Shown here: positions 1-8,667 of the stretch, piece by piece | How the letters are laid out: the number at the start of each line of letters is the position of its first letter | Numbering within the stretch: position 1 is the stretch's first letter | Assembly: GCA_024226315.1 (NCBI GenBank) | Contig: JAAELT010000277.1 | Coordinates: 1 to 39,428 of the forward strand | Direction of reading: 5' to 3' | Length of the DNA: 39,428 nt | Source of the DNA: a bacterium | Lineage (GTDB): Bacteria > Acidobacteriota > Thermoanaerobaculia > Multivoradales > J023 | The notes under the pieces: model-generated | What the model was told of the DNA's origin: nothing | The model's input: the letters and a program-made list of their open reading frames with translations, nothing else | Databases searched by the model: none | Program-made: the position numbers and the translations under genes

Positions 1-1
1 C

Positions 2-1129
2 GGGAAATTTGCCAGCGACTTCCTGATCCGCACCTACCCCGACGAGCATCTGCGGCTGAGCAAGCGTATGTTCAAGGCGCCGGAGTATTGCGCCGCCTGC
101 CACAAGCAATTCATCGATCAGGAGGTCAACCGCGTCGGCTGGGTACAGCTGCAGAACCAGTACGACAACTGGAAGGCGAGCCACTGGTTCACCGAAGGCG
201 ATCCCGAGAAGACGGTCGAGTGCCGGGAGTGCCACATGCCGCTGGTGGAGTCGACCGACCCCGCTTCCGGCGACCTGGCGGACTACAATCGGGGACCCGG
301 CGACGGCAAGCACCGCAGCCACCGTTTCGTCGCCGCCAACAGCATGGTGCCCAAGATGCTCGAGCTGGAGGGCTGGGAAGAACAGCTGCGGCTGACCGAG
401 CAGTGGCTGCGCGGGGAGTACGAGATCCCCGAGATCGCAGACAAGTGGCGCGACGGCCCGGTGGTCGACCTGGTGCTCGACGTGCCCGAGACCGCCGAGC
501 CCGGCGCCAAGCTGCCGATCCGGGTGGTGATGACCGCCAACAAGGTGGGCCACGATTTCCCCACCGGCCCGCTCGACATCATCCAGAGCTGGGTGGAAAT
601 CCACGTCTACGACCCGGCGGGGGAGGAGATCTTCTCTTCGGGCACGCGCGACGCGAAGCACTTCATCGAGCCGGGGAGCTTTCTGTTCAAGGCCGAGCCG
701 GTGGATCAGCACGGCAACCTGATCGATCGCCACAACCTGTGGGAGATGGTGGGCGTGCGTTACCGCCGGGCGCTCTTCCCGGGCTACTCCGACACCGTCG
801 AGTATCTCGTCGACTGCCCGACGAACCGCGCTCGCGGCACCCCGCGCGACCTCGCCCGGCTGGGCCGGGAGGAACAGCAGATCGAGCTGCCGTCGCCCGA
901 GGAGCCGGGTAGCTACCGGGTGGTCGCGCATCTGATGTACCGCAAGGTCGACCAGTTCCTGATCAACTTCCTGCTCGGCGAGGACTCCGGCCTCACCGCG
1001 CCGGTGATCGAAATGAACCGTGTCGAGGCGACCATCGAGGTGGCGGAGCCGGTTCAGCAGGCCCGCGGCAGTGGTGCTGGTGGCGCCGATGGCGGCGGGC
1101 TGGCAGTCGCGGCTCCGGCCGGCAGATAG
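2..1129 (+). CDS. NapC/NirT-type multihaem cytochrome c (5' end outside window)
   Basis: The reading frame is open from base 2, so the gene begins upstream; the first internal ATG at 68 is not its start. Two haem-binding CxxCH sites are visible, CAACH and CRECH, within a stretch that reads like NapC/NirT-type electron-transfer cytochromes (QLQNQYDNWKAS, GKHRSHRF). The second half is haem-free and beta-rich, with VGHDFPTGPLDIIQSW. The protein would be periplasmic or membrane-anchored and pass electrons between quinol and a periplasmic partner; which partner cannot be told here. The last ~25 residues are Gly/Ala-rich and look like a poorly conserved tail. A CRTAC1-type gene follows 22 nt downstream on the same strand, so the two are probably co-transcribed. 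Haems upstream of base 1 cannot be counted. Confidence 0.8.
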   Translation, partial: GKFASDFLIRTYPDEHLRLSKRMFKAPEYCAACHKQFIDQEVNRVGWVQLQNQYDNWKASHWFTEGDPEKTVECRECHMPLVESTDPASGDLADYNRGPGDGKHRSHRFVAANSMVPKMLELEGWEEQLRLTEQWLRGEYEIPEIADKWRDGPVVDLVLDVPETAEPGAKLPIRVVMTANKVGHDFPTGPLDIIQSWVEIHVYDPAGEEIFSSGTRDAKHFIEPGSFLFKAEPVDQHGNLIDRHNLWEMVGVRYRRALFPGYSDTVEYLVDCPTNRARGTPRDLARLGREEQQIELPSPEEPGSYRVVAHLMYRKVDQFLINFLLGEDSGLTAPVIEMNRVEATIEVAEPVQQARGSGAGGADGGGLAVAAPAGR

Positions 1130-1151
1130 CACGACCTTCCGGAACCGAGCC

Positions 1152-3764
1152 GTGGACGCGGAGAAAAAGAAGACCCTGCGCCCGGCCCGGCGGCGGGCGA
1201 GTCGACATCAGCGCCTGCGCCGGACGATCCTGGCGCTGGCGGCTGCGGCGCTGGTCGCTGCGGTCGTGGGCTTCCTGCTCTACCGCGCCAGCCGGCCCGA
1301 GGTCCGGCGGCCGGGCGAGGACCTCGAAGACATCACCGACAACCTGTCGCGCGGGCTGCCGGCGGAGGCTCCAGCGCCCCGCTTCACCGACGTCACCGCG
1401 GCGGCCGGCCTCGACCGCTTCGTCACTTTCGAGGGCGCGCGCACCTCGCAGCTGCCCGAAGACCTGGGCTCGGGTCTGGCGTGGGGCGACTTCGACAACG
1501 ACGGCGACGACGACCTGTTCCTGGTCAGCGCCGGTGGTGCCCTGGATCTGCCGCGCGAGCGCTGGGCGCCGTCCGAGCTCTACGAGAACCGCACCGGCGA
1601 CGACGGCGCGATCTCATTCCGTAGGGTCGAGGAGTTTCCCGAGACCCGCATCTCGGGGATGGCCGCCGCCTGGGGCGATGCCGACGGCGACGGCTGGCTC
1701 GACCTCGTCGTCACCGGCTACGGCAGCTTGCTGTTCTTCCGCAACCGCGAGGGGCGCCTGGAGCGCGAGGACGTCCTGCCCGACCTGGAAGGCTACTGGG
1801 CCGGCGCGACCTGGGGCGACTTCGACAACGACCGCGATCTCGACCTCTACGTCTGCGGCTACGTGCGCTACGAGCCGCCTTCGCCAAGCGCCGAGGGGCG
1901 CACCACCGAGCAGTACGGCGCCGCGGTGCCCTACACCCTGAACCCGGCCTCGTTCGAGCCCGAGCGTAATCTGCTCTTGCGCAACGACGGTGCCGGCGAC
2001 GACGGCGCGGTGACCTTCACCGAGGTGGCGGCGCTCTACGGTAGCTCCAACCCAGAGGGCCGCAGCCTCACCGCCCTGTGGCACGATTTTGACGACGATG
2101 GCCGGCTCGACCTCTACGTCGCCAACGACATCTCGGACAACGCCCTCTACTTGAACCGCGGGGAGACCTTCGAAGACGCCGGCCTGCGTGCCTTCGTCGC
2201 CGACTACCGCGGCGCCATGGGATTGACCGCCGGCGACTGGAACCGCGACGGCGACGACGACCTGTTCATCACCCACTGGATCGCGCAGGAGAACGCTCTC
2301 TACGACTCGCGCCTGGCCGCGCTGCGCGCCGCCGCCGACCCCGGGGCCTCCGTGCGGCTGTCCTTCTCCGACCTGGCGGTGCCTCTGGGCCTGGGGCAGA
2401 TCGCCCTGCAGCTGGTCGGCTGGGGCACCGAGTTCGCCGACTTCGACGGTGACGGCTGGCTCGATCTCATCGTCGCCAACGGCAGTACGCTGGAGGACGA
2501 CCAGACTCCCAAGGGCCTGCGGCCGCAATCGCCGCTCCTGCTGTGGAACCGTCAGGGCGAGTCGTTCCACGACCTGGCGGCGGCGAGCGAGGTGCTGTCG
2601 CCGCCCCACGTCAGCCGCGGCCTGGCGCTCTCCGATTTCGACCGGGACGGCGACCTCGACGTCGCCTTCTTCCACCGCGGCGAGGGCGTCCAGCTGCTGC
2701 GCAACGACATGCAGACCGGCCACTGGCTGCAGCTGCGGCTGCGCAGCCGTCTCACCGGAGGCGAGCCCCGGGGTTTCGGCGACGGCACCACCGTGGTCGT
2801 GAGCGCCGGCGGCGTGGAGCTACGACGCTCGGTGACCAGCGCCTCGTACCTCTCCCAGAGCAGCCGTACCCTGCACTTCGGGCTGGGCGCTGCCGAGAGG
2901 GCCGAGCGCGTCGAGGTCCGCTGGCTGGCCGGCGAGCCCCAGGTCTTCGAAGGGCTCGATGCCGACGCCCTCTGGGAGCTCACCGAGGGCGATCCGGCGG
3001 CCCGCCGGATCGCCGGCGTCGTGGCCGCAGCGACCGCGGCGCCCACCGAGCCGGTCGACGAGAAGGCGCGCCTGCTCGAGTTCTGGTCCACCCAGCGGGC
3101 GGCCATGGACGCGCTCAAGCGCGACGGCGACGTCGACCGCGCCGCCGGCCTCCTGCGCCGGGCCCTGGAGCTGAAACCGGACCACGGCGACTCCCGCTAC
3201 TACCTGGCGAGCTGTCTCACGTACCAGGGCCGCACCGAGGACGCGCTGGCCGAGCTCGACCGCCTACGCCGCGACGTTCCGATGAGCCATCGCGCGCACA
3301 AACAGTGGGGTGTGCTGCGAGCAATGACCGCCGCCTCGCCCGCGGATCTCGAAGCCGCCCGTTCGGCGCTCGAGCGGGCGCTCGAGATCAACCCGGAGGA
3401 GACCGGCTCCCTGCTCGTGCTGGGCGAGATCGCCCTCCTCGAGGGCGACCACGCTCAGGCCGACCAGCGTCTGGAGTGGGCCTGCCGCACCAATCACCGG
3501 GCGGTCGGCGGCTTCTTCCTGCGTGGCTACCTGGCCTGGAAGCGGGGCGACCGCGAGGCCGCGTCGGAGTTTCTGGCCACCGCCCAGGCGGCCCGCGGGG
3601 AGGACTGGAAACCCGAGGGCACGGTCGCCGAGGGCGACGTCCTGGGGCGCATGCACCGGGAGGAGACGCCGCTGGCGGAGTACTGGGCGGCGTGGGACGG
3701 CACCCAGGATCCCGCCGTCGCCTACGGTCCTCTCGACGCCCACCTCGCGGCAGGCCAGAGCTAG
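1152..3764 (+). CDS. Membrane-anchored CRTAC1-family FG-GAP/ASPIC-UnbV protein with C-terminal TPRs
   Basis: I chose the GTG at 1152, after a GGAA, because the ATG at 1020 would overlap the cytochrome gene by 110 nt. The product starts with a basic segment and one transmembrane helix at about residues 25-46. Seven acidic calcium-loop repeats follow (DFDNDGDDD, DADGDGWLD, DFDNDRDLD, DFDDDGRLD, DWNRDGDDD, DFDGDGWLD, DFDRDGDLD), typical of a VCBS/FG-GAP propeller. An ASPIC/UnbV domain comes next (SASYLSQSSRTLHFGLG) and then tetratricopeptide repeats over about the last 230 residues. The CRTAC1 family is named for domain content; its activity is not established. The TPRs and the preceding cytochrome suggest an envelope complex, which is inference. 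About 870 residues. Confidence 0.85.
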   Translation: MDAEKKKTLRPARRRASRHQRLRRTILALAAAALVAAVVGFLLYRASRPEVRRPGEDLEDITDNLSRGLPAEAPAPRFTDVTAAAGLDRFVTFEGARTSQLPEDLGSGLAWGDFDNDGDDDLFLVSAGGALDLPRERWAPSELYENRTGDDGAISFRRVEEFPETRISGMAAAWGDADGDGWLDLVVTGYGSLLFFRNREGRLEREDVLPDLEGYWAGATWGDFDNDRDLDLYVCGYVRYEPPSPSAEGRTTEQYGAAVPYTLNPASFEPERNLLLRNDGAGDDGAVTFTEVAALYGSSNPEGRSLTALWHDFDDDGRLDLYVANDISDNALYLNRGETFEDAGLRAFVADYRGAMGLTAGDWNRDGDDDLFITHWIAQENALYDSRLAALRAAADPGASVRLSFSDLAVPLGLGQIALQLVGWGTEFADFDGDGWLDLIVANGSTLEDDQTPKGLRPQSPLLLWNRQGESFHDLAAASEVLSPPHVSRGLALSDFDRDGDLDVAFFHRGEGVQLLRNDMQTGHWLQLRLRSRLTGGEPRGFGDGTTVVVSAGGVELRRSVTSASYLSQSSRTLHFGLGAAERAERVEVRWLAGEPQVFEGLDADALWELTEGDPAARRIAGVVAAATAAPTEPVDEKARLLEFWSTQRAAMDALKRDGDVDRAAGLLRRALELKPDHGDSRYYLASCLTYQGRTEDALAELDRLRRDVPMSHRAHKQWGVLRAMTAASPADLEAARSALERALEINPEETGSLLVLGEIALLEGDHAQADQRLEWACRTNHRAVGGFFLRGYLAWKRGDREAASEFLATAQAARGEDWKPEGTVAEGDVLGRMHREETPLAEYWAAWDGTQDPAVAYGPLDAHLAAGQS

Positions 3765-3819
3765 GCCTCCGACGGCACGAAGCGCCTCTGCCAGCTCCGC
3801 GTGCGCCTCTTTTTCTCGG

Positions 3820-5937
3820 TCAGCTGAGGTCTCTCGTCAGCCCAACCTCGGCGAGCAGCGCCGTGAACCTCGGCTCGGCGCGCAGCGCGTCCCAGATCGG
3901 GTCGACGCCCAGGAACACCATCCAGTTCTCCCGCGCCTCGCGGGAGCGCTCGAGCCAGTCGAGTGCCTTCTCCCGATCGCCGCCGCCGGCGTGGATGGCG
4001 GCGATGTAGTACGCTGGAACGTAGTCCGGCCGCGAGGCGTCTTCGAGCTCGGCGAGCACCGCTCTCGCCGCGTCCGGCTCCCCCATCAATGCGTGGAGAC
4101 GCCCGAGCGCCGCCACCATCATCGGGCTGCGGTCGGAATGCTCGATCGCTTTCAGCAGCACGGCGGCGGCGTCCTCGAGCCGTCCCTGCTGCTGGTGGGT
4201 CAGCCCCAGCCAGAACACCGCCGGGGCGAAGCCGGGGCCCAGCTCCAAAGTCTCCTCGAGCGCCGCGATCGCCTCCTCGTAGCGGCGCGCGTAGTAGTAG
4301 ACCCAACCCAGCAGGGTGTTGATGATCAGAGACAGTGGATCGAGGTCGAGCGCCAGCTTCACCTGTTCGATGGCTTCTTCGTGGCGCCCTCGCAGCGCCA
4401 GGAGCTCGGCGAACCAGTGATGCGCCGTGGCGTAGCCCGGGTTGAGCTCGAAGGTGCGGCGGAACTCCCGCTCGGCGCCGGGCCAGTCCCAGTCGAAAAG
4501 CAGGTTGGCGAAGGCCAGCGACGAATGGGCCTCGGCGAGATCGTCGTCGATCTCGAGGGCCCTGTGGGCCGCCTCCTTGGCACGCGGGAAGGCCTCACTC
4601 GGGGCGAGGACGCTGTAGTAGCCGAGCAGGTTGTAGGAGTCGGCGAGGCCAGCGTGGGCCAGGGCGTAGCGCGGATCCCTGGCGATCGCCTGCAGGAAGT
4701 AGGCGATGCTCTCCTCGAGATCCGCCGGTGATCGCTTGCTCCAGAAGTGGCGTCCCTTGAGGTAGAGGTGATATGCCTCGATGTCCTCGGTCTGGCGCTG
4801 CCTCGAAGGACGCCGGCCCGACGCCAGCAGCTCGACCTCGAGATGGGCGGTGATCGCCACGGTGATCTCGTCCTGGATGGCGAAGACGTCGCCCACCTGG
4901 CGGTCGTAGCGCTCGGACCAGAGGTGCAGGCCATCGGCCGCTCGGACGAGCTGCGCGGTGATGCGCAGCCGGTCTCCAGCCCTGCGCACGCTGCCTTCGA
5001 GGATGGTTTCGACCTGCAACCGGCGGCCGATCTCGCGGACGTCGAGCTGCTCGTTCCGAAGCGAAAAGGCCGAGGTACGGGCGACCACCCGCAGTTGCCG
5101 GACCTTGGTCAACGCGTTGATCAGCTCATCGGCCAGCCCGTGGCAGAAATACTCCTGATCGCGCTGGGGCGAGAGGTCGGCAAAGGGCAGGACGGCGATC
5201 GAGGGCCGCGTCTCGTTCGGCACCGCCTCGTCGTCTGACGCGGCCCGGCCTGCCGCCTCCGGCCGCGGCAGCGTGTCGAGGTGGTCGCCGGCCCTGCCGA
5301 GGGCCAGGGAGACGCCGCTGCCGGGTTCGAGGAGACACGCTTCCAACAGGCAATCGATCTCCACGCCAGCTAGGGCGGCGCGGTAGGACTCGAGCCCGAC
5401 GCGGAGACGCCCGGCCGACTCGAGGAGCGGTCCCTCGCGTGCGCCTCGGCCGAGCCGCGCCACGGCGAGATCGACGCCGTTGCGCGCCAGCCGTTCGAGC
5501 TGGCGCCGCGACCGGCGCTCGGCGCCCTCGAGCGCTGCCTCGAGAGTGTCGCGGCGCGGCGAGAGAGCCTCGAGCCCGGCGCGGATCCGCGCCTCGGCCG
5601 AACCGATCTCTTCGCCGAGCTCCGCGTCGCCGCGCCGCCGGGCCGACAGTAGCTGACGCTGAACGGCAAGGAGCCGCGGGGCCGCCCACAGCTGGCTGGC
5701 GGCGGCCCCGGCGACGCCGACGCCCATCGCCAGGATCGGGATGACCGCCCAGAAGCGCGCCGCCGGGTGGAGATCGCCCTGGAAGCCGCAGCTGGCGAGA
5801 TCGATGACGACGAGGAAGGCGGAGGCGATCAGCCACAGCCTCATCAGGACTACGAAGCCGGCCCGCGAGCCGCGCAGCCGCGACTCGAGCCGCGCCAGCT
5901 CTTCTGCGCTCTCGGCGGGCTTGTAGAGGTTCTTCAT
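3820..5937 (-). CDS. Membrane TPR protein with TolB/FlgO-like domain, coupled to SpoIIE phosphatase
   Basis: About 705 residues. The ATG at 5937 (MKNLYKPAES) overlaps the stop of the upstream phosphatase gene as ATGA, which decides the start against a longer frame to 6084. Visible order: two transmembrane helices (about 27-50 and 61-84), a charged, Arg-rich helical or coiled-coil region (90-210), and a TolB/FlgO-like domain starting at PSIAVLPFADLSP and running through ILEGSVRR and LWSERYDR (about 245-380). About eight TPR-like helical pairs follow to the end. The TolB/FlgO-like plus TPR unit is normally fused to CadC-type DNA-binding domains, adenylate cyclases or Ser/Thr kinases. Here it has none of these and sits on a two-helix membrane anchor resembling that of the neighbouring phosphatase. 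A scaffold or sensor role beside that enzyme is inference. Confidence 0.85.
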   Translation of the reverse strand: MKNLYKPAESAEELARLESRLRGSRAGFVVLMRLWLIASAFLVVIDLASCGFQGDLHPAARFWAVIPILAMGVGVAGAAASQLWAAPRLLAVQRQLLSARRRGDAELGEEIGSAEARIRAGLEALSPRRDTLEAALEGAERRSRRQLERLARNGVDLAVARLGRGAREGPLLESAGRLRVGLESYRAALAGVEIDCLLEACLLEPGSGVSLALGRAGDHLDTLPRPEAAGRAASDDEAVPNETRPSIAVLPFADLSPQRDQEYFCHGLADELINALTKVRQLRVVARTSAFSLRNEQLDVREIGRRLQVETILEGSVRRAGDRLRITAQLVRAADGLHLWSERYDRQVGDVFAIQDEITVAITAHLEVELLASGRRPSRQRQTEDIEAYHLYLKGRHFWSKRSPADLEESIAYFLQAIARDPRYALAHAGLADSYNLLGYYSVLAPSEAFPRAKEAAHRALEIDDDLAEAHSSLAFANLLFDWDWPGAEREFRRTFELNPGYATAHHWFAELLALRGRHEEAIEQVKLALDLDPLSLIINTLLGWVYYYARRYEEAIAALEETLELGPGFAPAVFWLGLTHQQQGRLEDAAAVLLKAIEHSDRSPMMVAALGRLHALMGEPDAARAVLAELEDASRPDYVPAYYIAAIHAGGGDREKALDWLERSREARENWMVFLGVDPIWDALRAEPRFTALLAEVGLTRDLS

Positions 5938-7529
5938 GGCTCGAAGCGGATGGTGATCAAAGTGACGTCGTCCTGCGGCGTCGCCGCTCCCAGGTAGGCA
6001 TCGAGCTCGCCCGAGAGCTGTCGCAGGAGGCTCGCGGCACCAGCCGCTTCGGCCTTCTCGAGACGCTTCGTCAGCCGCTCCCAACCGTAGGATCGGCCGG
6101 CGTCGTCGACCGCCTCCACGTAGCCGTCGGTGAGCAGCACGAGCAGGTCACCGGCTCTCAACTCCACCTCGCCGAGCTCGGGCACGAGATCGCGGCGCAC
6201 CCCCAGCGGGTAGCCGGGCTGCTCGAGCTCGCTCACCCGGCCGTCGCGCCGCAACAGGGGGTAGACCTGTCCGGCGTTGACCCACGAGATCGTCCGCCGG
6301 CCGGTGTCGAGCTCGAGCAGCGTCAAGGTCATGAGGCGACGCCGGCCGAGGGTGTCGTACATCATGCGGTTGATCTCGGCCATCGACTCGGCAAGGCCCC
6401 GGCCGCCCGAGACCTGCATGTAGAGGGCGCTCTTGGCCATGCTGCTGACGATCGAGCTGTCGAGGCCGTGGCCGCTGGCGTCGCCGAGCGCCACCAGCAG
6501 CCGCCCCGGCGCGGTGGAGTAGAAGTCGTAGAAGTCGCCTCCGACCTCGCTCGACGGCCGGTAGAGGTGAGCCACCTCGAGCCCCGGCACCTCGGGGGCG
6601 CCGGCGGGCAGGATGGAGCGCTGCAGATCCCGCGCCAGCCGCACCTCCTCGCGGATGCGGGCAGCCGCGGACTGTGAACGTTCCTCCGGCCGCGGCCTCT
6701 CAGGCCCGCCGGCATCACCGGAGCCGGCCTGCTCGAGCAACGCCACCCGTTCTCGGAGGGGAGCGGTCACCGCCGCGAGGTCGCGGCCGCCGCCGGCGAT
6801 CTTGGCGTTCTCGAGGGCCAGCAGGAACGACTCCACCAGCGACCGGCGCTCGCCTGCCTCGCGCTCCAGGGCCGCGAGCTTGCGGTCATGGCGGTCGAGC
6901 TCCGCCAGCAGGGTGCGCAGGTGCTCCTGGGTCTCGCCGGGCTGCGACAGCCGGGTGGCCACCCGGCGGCGTAGCTCGGGGTCCGCCCGGTGGCGCTCCG
7001 CGAGTCGGGCCGCCTGGTCGAGCCAGGCCACCGCCGTCAGGGCGGCAGCTTCACCCCGCGAGACCTCGGCGACCGTCTCGGGGCTCACCGTCCGCAACGC
7101 CGCACGGGCGTCCTCGGCCGAGCGCAGCAGCTGCTCGCGCTGCGCCGTCACGCCGTCGGCAGCTTCGTCGCGCGCCGCCAGCCGATGCGCGGCGAGCAGG
7201 TCGCGGTGCTGCTCGTCGAGCTTTCTCCGCCGCCGGCCGGCCGCCAGACCCTGGGCGGCCAGACCCAGCCCCCAGGCCAGGGCGATCGCGACGCCCCAGG
7301 GGACCGCCAGCCCGGTGAGCAGGTTGAGCGTCACGAGCAGAGCGCTCGCCGCCGCCCAGATCGCCGCATGGATGCCGAACCCGTTCTCGGCCTCGAGGCG
7401 CCGCAAGGCGAGAAGCGCCATTTCCTCGGTCGGGGCCGGCTGCACTCTCGGAGGGGGGAGGACTCGCCGGAGGGCTTGTGTCAGGGATTGTTCCACACGC
7501 TCTATTATCGGTCGGTTTACCCGGACCAT
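5934..7529 (-). CDS. Membrane PP2C/SpoIIE-type serine phosphatase
   Basis: About 531 residues. The N-terminus carries a 2TM-like hairpin (starting near ENGFGIHAAIW), then a long charged helical region, then a SpoIIE/RsbU-like catalytic domain over the last ~235 residues. Metal-binding motifs are intact: GGDFYDF (about residue 330), GDASGHG (about 350) and LTDGYVEA (about 466). The family dephosphorylates phosphoserine on anti-anti-sigma or other regulators; no STAS or anti-sigma kinase gene is nearby, so its substrate is unknown. The gene lies 37 nt after the VOC gene and overlaps the TPR gene by 4 nt. The ATG at 7529 lacks a clear Shine-Dalgarno. A GTG at 7496 lies 7 nt after a GATAAT box and could be a leaderless start, shortening the product by 11 residues. 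Confidence 0.88.
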   Translation of the reverse strand: MVRVNRPIIERVEQSLTQALRRVLPPPRVQPAPTEEMALLALRRLEAENGFGIHAAIWAAASALLVTLNLLTGLAVPWGVAIALAWGLGLAAQGLAAGRRRRKLDEQHRDLLAAHRLAARDEAADGVTAQREQLLRSAEDARAALRTVSPETVAEVSRGEAAALTAVAWLDQAARLAERHRADPELRRRVATRLSQPGETQEHLRTLLAELDRHDRKLAALEREAGERRSLVESFLLALENAKIAGGGRDLAAVTAPLRERVALLEQAGSGDAGGPERPRPEERSQSAAARIREEVRLARDLQRSILPAGAPEVPGLEVAHLYRPSSEVGGDFYDFYSTAPGRLLVALGDASGHGLDSSIVSSMAKSALYMQVSGGRGLAESMAEINRMMYDTLGRRRLMTLTLLELDTGRRTISWVNAGQVYPLLRRDGRVSELEQPGYPLGVRRDLVPELGEVELRAGDLLVLLTDGYVEAVDDAGRSYGWERLTKRLEKAEAAGAASLLRQLSGELDAYLGAATPQDDVTLITIRFEP

Positions 7530-7566
7530 GGAATAGCGTCGGATGCCGAGAAAGACGACCGGCGAC

Positions 7567-7971
7567 CTAGGCGCCGTTCAGCTCGAGCAGATCCCAGAGG
7601 TTGCCGTACAAGTCCTCGAAGACGGCCACGGTACCGTAGGGAGCGACCTTGGGCTCCCGCACGAACTTGATCCCGTTCGCCACCATCTCGTTGTAGTCGC
7701 GCCAGAAATCGTCGGTGTTCAGGAAGAGGAACACCCGGCCGCCGGTCTGCCGGCCGACGAACGGCTCCTGCTCGGGCTTCGACGCCCTGGCCAGGAGCAG
7801 GGTCGTGCCCGTCGACCCGGGAGGAGCCACCACCACCCAACGCTTGTCCTGCTCGGGCTGGTAGGTGTCTTCCACCAGGGTGAAGTGGAGCTTGCGGGTG
7901 TAGAACTCGATGGCCTCGTCGTAGTCGCGGACGACCAGGGCCACGTGGACGATGGATTGCTTTCTGGGCAT
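7567..7971 (-). CDS. VOC-fold (glyoxalase/bleomycin-resistance-like) protein
   Basis: About 134 residues. It begins IVHVALVVRDYDEAIEFYT, the standard first beta-alpha unit of the vicinal-oxygen-chelate fold, and ends with AVFEDLYGNLWDLLEL, the standard last strand with its metal-ligand Glu. The family covers glyoxalases, dioxygenases and drug-binding proteins; the substrate cannot be read from sequence. I prefer the ATG at 7971 because GGAG lies 8 nt upstream. An in-frame ATG at 7992 has no Shine-Dalgarno and would add seven residues. A TAGACT box lies further upstream. It is the first gene of the minus-strand group with the SpoIIE phosphatase and TPR protein, though a functional link to them is not evident. 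Confidence 0.85.
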   Translation of the reverse strand: MPRKQSIVHVALVVRDYDEAIEFYTRKLHFTLVEDTYQPEQDKRWVVVAPPGSTGTTLLLARASKPEQEPFVGRQTGGRVFLFLNTDDFWRDYNEMVANGIKFVREPKVAPYGTVAVFEDLYGNLWDLLELNGA

Positions 7972-8015
7972 GGATTCAGCTCCGGAGCTCATGAGTATTC
8001 GGTCGGCTCGGAGAG

Positions 8016-8021
8016 AGTCTA
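8016..8021 (-). promoter_or_regulatory. Possible -10 box upstream of the VOC gene
   Basis: TAGACT on the minus strand, about 45 nt before the preferred start at 7971. The same GCTAGACT string occurs before the last gene of the window. No convincing -35 hexamer was seen. Confidence 0.3.
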
Positions 8022-8235
8022 GCGGAGCGTCTTCGCTCTACCCTGGGCAGGAACCATGGATTCAGGCTCCCCACGATCGCGTTCTCCGGGTTCGGGTAGG
8101 AACCCTCGAAGCTCTGGAATCGCCTTGTCCCGAGCTCCGGAAGATTGTTCTCGGGCACCGGAACGCTTCACCTGAGCCGTGGGAAAGATAGTTCGCACGG
8201 CCTGCAGGCGTTCCCTGGCGCGTACAACGAGGAGG

Positions 8236-8401
8236 TCGCGGTTGCACCTCGGCGCTGCCACCGGTGACAGTGAAGGCAACGCCACCGTAGCCCCTTGGCG
8301 CACGTGGTGGCAGCGCTTGCGTCGCGGTTGCGGCCCGGCTCGGTACGTGGTGACAGTGGCGACGACGCGGCTGCACCTCCACGCTGCCACCGGTGGCAGC
8401 G
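8236..8401. repeat. Imperfect direct repeats with a 20-bp perfect palindrome
   Basis: A 35-bp segment at 8236-8270 recurs at 8365-8399 with about five mismatches (129-bp offset); a partial copy of its first part (TCGCGGTTGC) lies between them. The second copy ends in a perfect 20-bp palindrome at 8382-8401 (arms CGCTGCCACC and GGTGGCAGCG). The first copy has a degraded version of it. The same GCTGCCACC core also appears inverted (GGTGGCAGCG near 8305), so the block could fold extensively. Origin unknown; it could be a REP-like or decayed mobile repeat. Confidence 0.6.
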
Positions 8402-8481
8402 CCGAGTAGAGCCGTGAAGAGAAGCCCGGTCACCTTCTCGCGCGAGCTCGAGCCGTGATCCGGTGCGTGCGGCGGTGTGAG

Positions 8482-8630
8482 TCAGACCCGCAACGCCCGC
8501 TGCACCACCTCGACGGCTTCGGCCACCTTGATCCGCTCCTGGCGACGATCGTCTCTATAGCGAATCGTGACCGTCTCGTCCTCGGTGGTCTGGCCGTCAA
8601 CGGTGAGGCAATACGGGGTGCCGACCTCGT
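8482..8630 (-). pseudogene. Detached copy of the 3' end of glyS (last ~49 codons)
   Basis: Bases 8482-8630 align without gaps to 10048-10196, the 3' end of the intact glyS, with about 14 mismatches by my count (roughly 91% identity). The copy is in the same orientation. Homology starts exactly at the stop codon and ends abruptly at 8630. Translated on the minus strand it gives an uninterrupted tail from EVGTPYCLTVDGQT to VVQRALRV, with essentially one amino-acid change in the matched part (Ala to Thr after GQT). Nearly all differences are therefore synonymous, as expected if the fragment came from another functional glyS and not from slow decay of a duplicate. It has no start, no ribosome binding site and only the anticodon-binding domain end, so it cannot encode a working enzyme. 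Confidence 0.9.
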
Positions 8631-8652
8631 TCCCGGAGGCGCCTCAAAGTGG

Positions 8653-8661
8653 TGCTATATT
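8653..8661 (+). promoter_or_regulatory. Extended -10 promoter for PIN toxin gene
   Basis: TGCTATATT reads as an extended -10 (TGn plus TATATT at 8656-8661). The GTG start at 8668 lies 6 nt downstream, so transcription would start at or next to the start codon, giving a leaderless message. The promoter lies immediately outside the glyS fragment. Confidence 0.5.
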
Positions 8662-8667
8662 GGTGTC

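Larger units (their letters stand above)
7972..8481. other. 510-base stretch without a convincing gene
   Basis: Apart from the promoter box and imperfect repeats noted separately, no credible gene was found between the VOC start and the glyS fragment. Open frames here (for example on the minus strand between 8062 and 8433) are Arg/His-rich, lack ribosome binding sites and simply translate the repeats. Confidence 0.6.

Noticed and set aside
1020..1151. Earlier ATG start for the CRTAC1 gene
   Set aside because: It would overlap the cytochrome gene by 110 nt and add an Arg-rich stretch before the anchor; the GTG at 1152 is cleaner.
8062..8433. Minus-strand ORFs in the repeat block
   Set aside because: They translate the repeats, lack ribosome binding sites and have no recognisable protein pattern.
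8455..8667. N-terminal extension of the PIN toxin frame
   Set aside because: It is only the antisense of the glyS fragment read in an open frame; the family N-terminus begins at the GTG 8668.
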